Below are positions 1 through 6,119 of a stretch of 6,119 nucleotides of DNA, in pieces; within the stretch, counting starts at the first letter, position 1, and each line of letters opens with the position of its first letter. The position numbers and the translations under genes were made by a program. The DNA lies in NCBI GenBank assembly GCA_903918155.1, contig CAIXDD010000123.1, positions 1 through 6,119 of the forward strand. Reading direction: 5' to 3'. Source of the stretch: an uncultured Hyphomicrobiales bacterium (GTDB lineage Bacteria > Pseudomonadota > Alphaproteobacteria > Rhizobiales > Beijerinckiaceae). The notes under the pieces were generated by a model, which saw only the letters and a list, made by a program, of their open reading frames with translations, ran no database searches and was not told the origin of the DNA.

Positions 1-30
1 CGGCCTGAGCGAAAAGGCGAAGCCACGCTT

Positions 31-50
31 GCGCCGCGCCGGCGCGGCGC
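31..50. repeat. Perfect 20-bp GC palindrome upstream of pepN
   Basis: The arms GCGCCGCGCC (31-40) and GGCGCGGCGC (41-50) are exact reverse complements with no spacer, and the match ends at both flanks (T30/C51). It lies 15 bp before the pepN ribosome binding site. It is all G/C, and no T-run follows, so it is not a classical intrinsic terminator. It could be a 3' hairpin of a gene lying to the left, a structured 5' leader of the pepN mRNA, or a protein-binding site. The symmetry is directly visible; any function is inference. Confidence 0.6.
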
Positions 51-65
51 CATATCCCAAAGGCC

Positions 66-72
66 GAGGAGA
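66..72 (+). promoter_or_regulatory. Ribosome binding site of pepN
   Basis: The purine-rich GAGGAGA ends five bases before the ATG at 78 and matches the Shine-Dalgarno core. It supports this start codon, as does the in-frame TGA at 6-8, which limits any N-terminal extension. I see no convincing -35/-10 pair in the 77 bases before the gene, so its promoter may lie outside the window. Confidence 0.75.
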
Positions 73-77
73 AACCC

Positions 78-2744
78 ATGCGCACCGACGCCGCCAAAGC
101 CGTTCACCTGAAGGATTACCGCCCGTCCGATTATCTCATCGAGACGACGGACCTCGACGTGAGCCTGCATCTGACGCGCACGCGCGTGCGCGCTTCTCTC
201 TCGATCACGCCAAACCTCAAAGGCCGGCCCGGCGCCCCGCTCATTCTCGACGGCGACGGCCTGACGCCGCTCAGCGTCGCCCTCGACGGCGTCGCGCTGC
301 GCCTGCCCGCCGACAAGCTCACGCCCGATCGCCTGGTGATCGACAATCCGCCGCAGCGTCCCTTCACTTTGACGGTGGAGACGCAGATCGACCCGTCCGC
401 GAACACGCAGCTCATGGGCCTCTATCGCTCGGGCTCGGCCTATTGCACGCAATGCGAAGCGGAGGGCTTTCGCCGCATCGCTTATTATCTCGACCGGCCC
501 GACGTGATGTCGATTTTCACCACGCGCATCGAAGCCGACAAGGCGGAGGCGCCGGCGCTCTTGGGCAATGGCAATCTTCTGCACGCCGGCGACCTCGAGA
601 ACGGCCGCCATTACGCGCTCTGGCACGATCCCTTCCCAAAACCCGCTTATCTCTTCGCGCTGGTGGGCGGCGCGCTGGACGCCGTGCACGACGAATTCGT
701 CACCATGTCGGGCCGCAAGATCGCGCTCGGCGTTTACGTGGAGCCCGGCAAGGCCGACCGCGCGGACTATGCGATGGGCGCGCTCAAGCGCTCCATGCGC
801 TGGGATGAGCAGGCCTTCGGCCGCGAATATGATCTCGACGTCTTCAACATCGTCGCCGTGTCCGACTTCAACATGGGCGCGATGGAGAACAAGGGCCTTA
901 ATATTTTCAACGACAAATATGTTCTGGCCCTGCCGCAAACGGCGACCGACGCCGATTACGCGAATATCGAAGCGATCATCGCGCATGAATATTTCCACAA
1001 TTGGACGGGCAATCGCATCACCTGCCGCGATTGGTTTCAATTGTGCCTGAAGGAAGGGCTTACGGTTTTCCGCGACCAGGAATTCTCCGCCGACATGCGC
1101 TCGCGCGCCGTCAAGCGCATCTCCGACGTGCGCGCCCTGCGCGCCGCCCAGTTCAGCGAGGACGCCGGCCCCCTCGCCCATAACGTGCGCCCGCAGATCT
1201 ATCATGAGATCAATAATTTCTACACGCCGACGGTCTATGAGAAAGGCGCGGAGGTCATTCGCGCGCTGAAAAGCCTGATCGGCGAGGCGGCCTTCCGCGC
1301 GGGCATGGATCTTTATTTCGATCGCTGCGACGGAACGGCTGCGACGGTGGAGGATTTCATCGGCTGTTTCGAACAGAGCGCCGGCCGCGATCTCTCGCAA
1401 TTCATGCGCTGGTACGATCAGGCGGGCACGCCCGTCGTCGCCGCGCGCTGGAGCCATGATCCGCGCGCGCGCACGCTCACGCTCGATCTTGCGCAATCCT
1501 GCCCGCCGACGCCGGGCCAGCCGACGAAGCAACCCCAGATGATTCCGGTGGCGTTGGGCCTCGTCAGCGCGACGCAGGGCGACCTGGCGCTGCGCACGCC
1601 GCCCGCCGGCGAACCAGGAGGCACCAGCGCGCAGGAATGCGCGCGCGGCCTGTTCGAGCTGAATGAAGCCTCGCGCCGCATCGTCTTCCTCGACGTCGCC
1701 GAAGCGCCGACGCCCTCGCTCCTGCGCGGCTTCTCGGCGCCGGTGCGCGTGGAGGCGGCGACGACGGAAGCCGATCTCATCACGCTCATCTCCCACGACC
1801 GCGATCCTTTCAACCGCTGGCAGGCGGCGCAAACCTATGCGACGCGCCTGCTGCTGCGCTCCACGCGCGAATTGCGGGCGGGCGGTTCGGCCGAAGACGC
1901 GGCCGGCTATTGCCAGGCCGTACGCCTGCTGCTCGCCGGCTGGCGGGAAGACCCCGCCTTTGCGGCGCTGGCGCTCGCGCTGCCCTCCGAAAGCGATCTC
2001 GCACGCGAAATCGCGCAGGACGTCGATCCGGATGCGGTGCTTGTGGCGCGCGACGCCTTGCGCAGCGCGATGGGCGCCGCCTTGGGCGCGGACTTGCGCG
2101 AGATCCACGACGCCTTGAGCGCGCCCGTCCCCTATGCGCCCGACGCCGACGGCGCGGGCCGACGCGCGCTCAAGCAAGCCGCGCTCGACCTGCTGGCCTG
2201 CGCCGACCATGCGGACGGCGGAGAGCGCGCCATGCGGCAGTTTCAGTCCGCAGATAATATGACGGATATGTTCGCCGCCCTCGCCGCCCTCGCGCTGAAC
2301 GGCGCGCCGCAGCGCGGACAGGCGCTCGATTCCTTCTTCCGCGCCCATGCGGCCGATCCGCTCGTCCTCGACAAATGGTTCGCGCTGCAGGCCATGATCC
2401 CGGAGCCCCGCACGCTGGAGCGCGTGAAGACGCTCATGCGGCACCACGCGTTCTCGATGAGCAATCCCAACCGGCTGCGCGCGCTTATCGGCTCCTTCGC
2501 GGCTGGCAACGCCTCGCAGTTCAACGCGGCCGACGGATCGGGCTACGCCTTCCTCGCGGACGTCGTGCTGGAGACGGACGCCCGCAATCCGCAGGTCGCA
2601 GCCCGCCTTCTGGTGGCGTTCAAAGCCTGGCGCAGCCTCGAAAGCGGGCGCAAGGCGCTCGCCGAAGCGCAATTGCGACGCATCGCGGCGCGCGAAACGC
2701 TCTCGGCGGACGTGCGCGACATCGTTACGCGATCCCTCGCGTAA
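78..2744 (+). CDS. pepN: Aminopeptidase N (M1 zinc metallopeptidase)
   Basis: This protein of 888 residues is close in length to E. coli PepN (870). It removes N-terminal amino acids from peptides in late cytosolic protein turnover. There is no signal peptide, which fits a cytoplasmic enzyme. The M1 landmarks are present: the substrate-binding CTQCE (Q125, E127), the exopeptidase motif GAMEN (267-271), and the zinc site HEYFH (H303, catalytic E304, H307) with the third ligand E326 in KEGLTVF at the expected 18-residue spacing. The transition-state tyrosine is Y387 in VYEKG, 80 residues after H307 as in E. coli. By family comparison the order is an N-terminal beta domain (about 1-195), catalytic domain (to about 445), beta-sandwich (to about 548) and a helical C-terminal domain. 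No key residue is missing. A 191-bp gap with regulatory-looking sequence separates it from the downstream kinase, so the two are probably not tightly co-transcribed. Confidence 0.97.
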   Translation: MRTDAAKAVHLKDYRPSDYLIETTDLDVSLHLTRTRVRASLSITPNLKGRPGAPLILDGDGLTPLSVALDGVALRLPADKLTPDRLVIDNPPQRPFTLTVETQIDPSANTQLMGLYRSGSAYCTQCEAEGFRRIAYYLDRPDVMSIFTTRIEADKAEAPALLGNGNLLHAGDLENGRHYALWHDPFPKPAYLFALVGGALDAVHDEFVTMSGRKIALGVYVEPGKADRADYAMGALKRSMRWDEQAFGREYDLDVFNIVAVSDFNMGAMENKGLNIFNDKYVLALPQTATDADYANIEAIIAHEYFHNWTGNRITCRDWFQLCLKEGLTVFRDQEFSADMRSRAVKRISDVRALRAAQFSEDAGPLAHNVRPQIYHEINNFYTPTVYEKGAEVIRALKSLIGEAAFRAGMDLYFDRCDGTAATVEDFIGCFEQSAGRDLSQFMRWYDQAGTPVVAARWSHDPRARTLTLDLAQSCPPTPGQPTKQPQMIPVALGLVSATQGDLALRTPPAGEPGGTSAQECARGLFELNEASRRIVFLDVAEAPTPSLLRGFSAPVRVEAATTEADLITLISHDRDPFNRWQAAQTYATRLLLRSTRELRAGGSAEDAAGYCQAVRLLLAGWREDPAFAALALALPSESDLAREIAQDVDPDAVLVARDALRSAMGAALGADLREIHDALSAPVPYAPDADGAGRRALKQAALDLLACADHADGGERAMRQFQSADNMTDMFAALAALALNGAPQRGQALDSFFRAHAADPLVLDKWFALQAMIPEPRTLERVKTLMRHHAFSMSNPNRLRALIGSFAAGNASQFNAADGSGYAFLADVVLETDARNPQVAARLLVAFKAWRSLESGRKALAEAQLRRIAARETLSADVRDIVTRSLA

Positions 2745-2777
2745 AAACCCTGAAACGCGCAAGCGACTCAGCCCAAA

Positions 2778-2791
2778 GGCGCTTCGGCGCC
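2778..2791 (+). terminator. Short UUCG-tetraloop hairpin after pepN
   Basis: GGCGC (2778-2782), TTCG (2783-2786) and GCGCC (2787-2791) form a 5-bp all-GC stem closed by C(UUCG)G, a known extra-stable tetraloop. It begins 34 bases after the pepN stop codon. No U-tract follows, so it is a weak candidate for a terminator and may instead protect the 3' end of the pepN mRNA. The pairing is seen; the role is inferred. Confidence 0.35.
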
Positions 2792-2825
2792 AGCCAGAGC
2801 GCAGCCGGGGAATCTCGCGCGTTCA

Positions 2826-2836
2826 TTAACTATTAA
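2826..2836. promoter_or_regulatory. AT-rich TTAA-N3-TTAA element, weak CtrA-like candidate
   Basis: Two TTAA tetramers (2826-2829 and 2833-2836) sit in the only clearly AT-rich patch of the intergenic region, about 100 bases before the kinase start. CtrA recognises TTAA half-sites, but its full consensus has a 7-base spacer whereas this has 3. This may be half-site binding, part of a promoter, or just AT-rich promoter DNA. Confidence 0.25.
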
Positions 2837-2921
2837 GTTCTGGACAAATCACCCGCTCGGGATTCAACTGACGGTGATTCGCAGCGATGCGGCACATGGC
2901 TGCGGATCGATCTTTGAGACT

Positions 2922-2928
2922 GAGGGGG
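2922..2928 (+). promoter_or_regulatory. Ribosome binding site of the sensor kinase
   Basis: GAGGGGG lies seven bases before the ATG at 2936. It is a strong Shine-Dalgarno-like stretch and supports this start over later in-frame codons. Translation from here leaves about 50 residues, poor in hydrophobic segments, before the first membrane helix. Confidence 0.65.
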
Positions 2929-2935
2929 CCAACCC

Positions 2936-5278
2936 ATGACACGTGCGAACGTGTCGGATGCGACCGCTATTGCGGGCGCGTCGACAGATTTTGCATGCGC
3001 GCCGGCTAAAGCGGGCGCCGCGACGACCCTTGCGCGCCAGCAGCGCGCCGCGCCAGCCGCCGCCAGTCGGGAGCGGTTCGCCCGCGCCGGCGTGCCGCTC
3101 ACAGCCTTCCTTCTCATCTGCGCCATCGTCTGCGCTTTCGTCGTCTATGCGCTCCAGACGCGCGAGCGCGCCATTGCGGACGCGACGCAGGAGATCGACC
3201 TCCTCGCCCGCTACCTCGCCCATGAGGTGAACACGCGCCCCGTCACAGGCTCGCTCGAACAAATGCTGCCCGCCTGGGTGGCCGCCAAGCAGCGTCGCGT
3301 CTTCGTCAGCGACCAGAACGGCTTCATCGCCGGCGCGGCCCCCGCCGCCGCCATGAGCGCGGCGCGGCTCGCCGACAAACTCGGCGCCGCCGCCCCCGTC
3401 GCCTTCCTGTCTGAAAACGCCGGCCCCATGCGCACCAGGCTGGAGACGGGCGAAGACGCGCTCGTGGTCGCGCGCAATCTGGGTGCCCCCTTCGGCCAGG
3501 TCGCCGTTGTGCAGCCGCTGGCGGGCGCGCTCGCCGGCTGGCGGGCGACGACGCAGCGCAATTCCATCATCGCGGGGCTTCTGATTGCGGCGCTTGCGGC
3601 GCTGATCATCGCCTATCAACGCCAGGCCGGCAAAACGCGCGAGATGACGACGGCCTGCGACCGCATGGGCTCGCGCATCGAAACCGCGCTCAACCGCGGC
3701 CGCTGCGGCTTGTGGGATTGGGATCTCGCGCGCGGCCATATCTCCTGGTCGTCCTCGATGTACGACATGCTCGGCATGTATGAGCGCGCAGGCCATATCT
3801 CGGTTGGCGAGGTCAACAAACTCGTCCATCCCGACGACATCAACCTCACAGAAATCGCCAAGGCGCTCATCGACACGCAGGAGCGGTCCATCGACCGCAC
3901 CTTCCGCATCCGCAACGCGCAGGGCGAATGGATGTGGCTGCGCGCGCGCGCCGAGATCGTGCGCCACCATCGCGACGACGGCCCGCGCCTCGTCGGCATC
4001 GCCGTCGACATCACCGAACAAAAGAAACTCGCCGAAAGCACCCGCACCGCCGGCGAGCGCCTGCAAGACGCCATCGAGGCCCTGTCGGAGGCGTTCGTTT
4101 TGTGGGACGCCGAGAACCGCCTCGTTCTGTGCAATGGGAAATTCCTGCGCCTGCACGGCCTGCCCGAGACGGAAAGCCAGGCGGGACGCAGCTACGACGA
4201 GATCATGGCGATGGGCGCGCAATCGGCCGCGCTCGCAAGCCTGCCTGCGCCCGAACGGCTCGACAGCGGCGCGCGCTCCTATGAGGCGCAACTGGCCGAC
4301 GAACGATGGCTGCAGGTCAATGAGCGCAGCACGAAGGACGGCGGCTGGGTCTCCGTGGGCACCGACATCACGAGCCACAAGCTGCATGAAGAAAAGCTGC
4401 TGGATTCGGAGCGACGCCTGAAAGCCACCGTCGCCGATTTGCGCCGCTCGCGACAGGCGCTCGAATCCCAGGCCCAGCAATTGGCCGAATTGGCCGAGCG
4501 CTATCTCGAACAAAAGGCGGAGGCGGAATTGGCAAGCCGCGCCAAATCCGACTTCCTCGCCAATATGAGCCATGAGCTGCGCACCCCGCTCAACGCGATC
4601 ATCGGCTTCTCGGAAGTGATGGAGCATCAGACGTTCGGCGCGCTCGGTTCCCCGCGCTACGTCGATTACGCCGCGCATATCCGCGCAAGCGGCCGCCATC
4701 TGCTTGGCATCATCTGCGACGTGCTCGACATGTCCACGCTCGAGGCCGGCCGCCTCACGCTCGTGAAGACGGATTTCGATCTCGCCTCCGCCGTCGAAGA
4801 GGCTTTCGAGGCCGTGCGCGCGGAAGCGGAGGAAAAGCAGATCACGCTGCTTGCGCAGGAATTGCCCGTCGCGCCGCTGCGCGCCGATCGCGACGCGATC
4901 GAGAAGGTTTTGGGCAAGCTGGTGCGCAACGCCGTGAAATTCACGCCCAGCGGCGGGCGCGTTGCGGTGCGGTGCCGCCTCACCGACGATTCCGTGAACG
5001 TCTATATCGAGGATACGGGCGTGGGCATTCCCGCCGAAGCGCTGGCGCGCATCGGACGCCCGTTCGAGCAGATCAATTCGCCGCTGCGCAACGGCATCAA
5101 GGGATCGGGCCTTGGCCTGGCCATCGCGCGCTCGCTCGCGGAGCTGCACGGCGGCAGCCTGCGCATCACCTCGGAAGCGGGCATGGGCACGCAGGTGCGC
5201 GTGCGCCTGCCTCTGGCGAGCGCGGCGCAGCGACCGTTCGCGCGACCTGAAATCATGCGCGAAGACGCGGCCGCCTGA
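2936..5278 (+). CDS. Membrane PAS sensor histidine kinase, DivJ/PleC family (probable PleC)
   Basis: This is a complete two-component sensor of 780 residues. Residues 1-50 are Ala-rich and probably cytosolic. TM1 is about 53-71, a periplasmic domain of roughly 138 residues follows, and TM2 is about 210-227. PAS 1 (about 246-363) has the GLWDWDL and WMWLRA motifs and ends in DITEQKK. PAS 2 (about 373-482) has EAFVLWDAENRLVLCN and ends in DITSHK. A coiled-coil linker (about 483-535) leads to the HisKA domain, with phospho-acceptor H546 in SHELRTPLNAIIGFSE. T550 completes the ExxT motif associated with phosphatase activity in this family. The ATPase domain has the N box (N665), G1 (DTGVGIP, D693), F box (PFEQ, 709-712) and G2 (GSGLGL, 723-728). 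The stretch FGALGSPRYVDYAAHIRASG in the dimerisation region is typical of DivJ/PleC/PdhS/CbrA kinases, whose partners include DivK and PleD. Two TMs, a periplasmic domain and the PAS pair fit PleC best, and from memory (not checked) pleC lies near glnE in related genomes. No receiver domain is fused. Kinase identity is near certain; orthology to PleC is about 60% likely. Confidence 0.95.
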   Translation: MTRANVSDATAIAGASTDFACAPAKAGAATTLARQQRAAPAAASRERFARAGVPLTAFLLICAIVCAFVVYALQTRERAIADATQEIDLLARYLAHEVNTRPVTGSLEQMLPAWVAAKQRRVFVSDQNGFIAGAAPAAAMSAARLADKLGAAAPVAFLSENAGPMRTRLETGEDALVVARNLGAPFGQVAVVQPLAGALAGWRATTQRNSIIAGLLIAALAALIIAYQRQAGKTREMTTACDRMGSRIETALNRGRCGLWDWDLARGHISWSSSMYDMLGMYERAGHISVGEVNKLVHPDDINLTEIAKALIDTQERSIDRTFRIRNAQGEWMWLRARAEIVRHHRDDGPRLVGIAVDITEQKKLAESTRTAGERLQDAIEALSEAFVLWDAENRLVLCNGKFLRLHGLPETESQAGRSYDEIMAMGAQSAALASLPAPERLDSGARSYEAQLADERWLQVNERSTKDGGWVSVGTDITSHKLHEEKLLDSERRLKATVADLRRSRQALESQAQQLAELAERYLEQKAEAELASRAKSDFLANMSHELRTPLNAIIGFSEVMEHQTFGALGSPRYVDYAAHIRASGRHLLGIICDVLDMSTLEAGRLTLVKTDFDLASAVEEAFEAVRAEAEEKQITLLAQELPVAPLRADRDAIEKVLGKLVRNAVKFTPSGGRVAVRCRLTDDSVNVYIEDTGVGIPAEALARIGRPFEQINSPLRNGIKGSGLGLAIARSLAELHGGSLRITSEAGMGTQVRVRLPLASAAQRPFARPEIMREDAAA
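4479..4496 (+). repeat. Tandem 9-bp duplication in the kinase linker
   Basis: AATTGGCCG occurs twice in direct succession (4479-4487 and 4488-4496). It is in frame and gives the repeated LAELAE in the coiled coil before the HisKA domain. A 3-residue insertion would alter heptad phase, so the copy number could affect signalling. It may also be chance in a low-complexity helix. Confidence 0.5.
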
Positions 5279-5289
5279 CGCTCAGCCGC
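5267..5289. terminator. Possible bidirectional hairpin over the convergent stop codons
   Basis: GCGGC (5267-5271) pairs with GCCGC (5285-5289), and inside it TGA (5276-5278) pairs with TCA (5282-5284) around a CGC loop, leaving a 4-base bulge on one side. The inner pair is formed by the two stop codons themselves. There is no flanking A/T tract, so an intrinsic terminator is doubtful, but this is the only place where a shared terminator between the two converging genes could sit. Confidence 0.22.
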
Positions 5290-6119
5290 CGAGAATTTCG
5301 GTGAAGAGCCGCCGCACCTCGGCGCGGCGCTCCACGAGTTCGCGCTCGACGCGCGGAAAATCCGGCGCATGGGCGGCGGAGGCGATGCGCCGCAATACGC
5401 CCGCGCCCGCCGCCTTCGGATGAAAAGCGCCGTCGATGGCCAGCCTGATCATCTGCGTGACCGCGCCATAAAGCGCATGCGCCTGCACGAGCGCATCGAC
5501 CTGCGCGGGCGCCAGAAGACCAAGACGCCCCGCATTCGCGAAGACGCCGGCTGTCGACACATCGAGCACGTCGGGCGCATCCGGCGCATGGCGCAAAGAT
5601 AGATATTGCGCGATGAACTCCAGATCGATGAGCCCGCCGGATGCGAGCTTCAGGTCCCAGGGATCATCCTCGCCCTTCTCCTGCGCGATCAGCGCCCGCA
5701 TGTCGCGCACGTCCTTGCGCAGCAACGCCGCATCGCGCGGGCGACGCAGCGTCCCGGCGACGAGCGCGCCGATTTCGGCGCCCAGGCTTTCGTCGCCCGC
5801 GATCAGGCGCGCGCGGGTGAGCGCCATATGCTCCCATGTCTCCGCCTCGCTGCGCTGATAATCGCTGAAGCTGCGCAGCTTGGTCGCGACGGGGCCCTGC
5901 CGTCCCGACGGGCGCAGGCGCATATCCACTTCGTAGAGGCCGCCGCGCCGGGTGGAGACGGTGAGCGCGGAAATGAGCCTCTGCGTGAGGCGCGTATAAT
6001 ATTGCGTTGCGTGGAGCGGGCGGGCGCCGTCGGACTCCGCGCGCTCCTCCTCGAAATCATAGAGCAAGATCACGTCGAGATCGGACGCCGCCGTCATTTC
6101 CCGCGATCCCAGCTTTCCC
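5282..6119 (-). CDS. glnE: Bifunctional glutamine synthetase adenylyltransferase/adenylyl-removing enzyme, C-terminal part
   Basis: Partial gene: 278 C-terminal codons are present and the 5' part lies beyond the right edge. GlnE has two nucleotidyltransferase halves. The N-terminal half removes AMP from glutamine synthetase and the C-terminal half adds AMP to its tyrosine, under control of PII and glutamine. The fragment opens in GKLGSREMTAASDLD, whose two Asp residues bind metal. Counting from the Met at 6097, YEVDMRLRPSG (55-65) supplies the third carboxylate D58, followed by TWEHMALTRAR (87-97) and GGLIDLEFIAQYLSLRH (154-170). These align by eye with the second half of E. coli GlnE. Because only about 265 residues follow the SDLD motif before the stop, this must be the adenylyltransferase half, not the N-terminal one. 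The Met at 6097 is internal, not a start. The gene converges on the kinase gene with 3 bp between stops. No damage is seen. Confidence 0.96.
   Translation of the reverse strand, partial: GKLGSREMTAASDLDVILLYDFEEERAESDGARPLHATQYYTRLTQRLISALTVSTRRGGLYEVDMRLRPSGRQGPVATKLRSFSDYQRSEAETWEHMALTRARLIAGDESLGAEIGALVAGTLRRPRDAALLRKDVRDMRALIAQEKGEDDPWDLKLASGGLIDLEFIAQYLSLRHAPDAPDVLDVSTAGVFANAGRLGLLAPAQVDALVQAHALYGAVTQMIRLAIDGAFHPKAAGAGVLRRIASAAHAPDFPRVERELVERRAEVRRLFTEILGG

Larger units (their letters stand above)
2765..2880. promoter_or_regulatory. Cluster of four GANTC (CcrM-type) sites
   Basis: GANTC occurs at 2765 (GACTC), 2810 (GAATC), 2861 (GATTC) and 2876 (GATTC), about 171, 126, 75 and 60 bases before the kinase start. 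By eye I find only about six other GANTC sites in the rest of the window, all inside genes. In alphaproteobacteria GANTC is methylated by CcrM, and GcrA reads the methylation at cell-cycle promoters. The clustering next to a PleC/DivJ-type kinase gene suggests methylation-dependent expression, which is an inference. No confident -35/-10 pair can be drawn. Confidence 0.45.

Noticed and set aside
6..8. TGA that could end a gene entering from the left
   Set aside because: Only one or two codons would be inside the window, so no protein can be judged. The TGA is useful only as an upstream in-frame limit for pepN.
29..808. A 259-codon open frame on the plus strand overlapping the start of pepN
   Set aside because: The product is an Arg/Ala/Pro-rich string typical of a shifted reading of GC-rich coding DNA, and it overlaps the well-supported PepN catalytic protein in another frame.
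2864..5149. A 761-codon open frame on the minus strand covering most of the kinase gene
   Set aside because: It is in codon register with the kinase gene, so a stop would need a sense TTA, CTA or TCA codon. These are rare in GC-rich genes, which explains the long opening. The predicted protein has no recognisable domain, while the plus strand encodes an intact kinase.
5369..5858. Plus-strand open frames of about 80 codons opposite glnE
   Set aside because: They are antisense to strongly conserved GlnE motifs, have no visible domain, and have compositions expected from complementary GC-rich coding DNA.
6095..6097. ATG (minus strand) as the start of a 271-residue protein
   Set aside because: The reading frame stays open to the window edge and encodes the conserved GKLGSRE just before this Met, so it is an internal residue of GlnE.
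1..6119. A novel accessory, defence or mobile system in the window
   Set aside because: All long coding regions are recognised conserved chromosomal genes with even base composition and no transposase, integrase, toxin-antitoxin, CRISPR or terminal repeats visible.

Overview
This window looks like an ordinary chromosomal segment of a GC-rich alphaproteobacterium. The evidence is the high G+C, the near absence of TTA, CTA and TCA codons, a DivJ/PleC-type histidine kinase core, and a cluster of GANTC (CcrM-type) sites in the one long intergenic gap. A Hyphomicrobiales (Rhizobiales) member, perhaps of the Methylocystis/Beijerinckia neighbourhood, is my best guess. That placement is an impression from protein similarity, not a proof.

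Layout. Positions 1-77 are a short leader with a perfect 20-bp palindrome and a good ribosome binding site. Positions 78-2744 (+) encode a complete aminopeptidase N (PepN, M1 family). Positions 2745-2935 are a 191-bp intergenic region holding a UUCG-loop hairpin, four GANTC sites and an AT-rich TTAA pair, which I read as the 3' end of pepN plus the promoter of the next gene. Positions 2936-5278 (+) encode a complete two-TM, two-PAS sensor histidine kinase of the DivJ/PleC/PdhS type, probably PleC. Positions 5282-6119 (-) encode the C-terminal adenylyltransferase half of GlnE, cut by the window edge. It converges on the kinase gene with only 3 bp between the two stop codons.

How they relate. 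The three genes do not form one pathway. PepN is a cytosolic housekeeping peptidase. The kinase is a membrane sensor probably acting on single-domain response regulators such as DivK/PleD in cell-cycle and polarity control. GlnE adjusts glutamine synthetase activity to nitrogen status. I see no mobile elements, CRISPR, tRNA/rRNA genes or signs of recent transfer, and no undescribed system. The most worthwhile leads are the GANTC cluster before the kinase, the palindrome before pepN, and the very tight convergent kinase/glnE junction.
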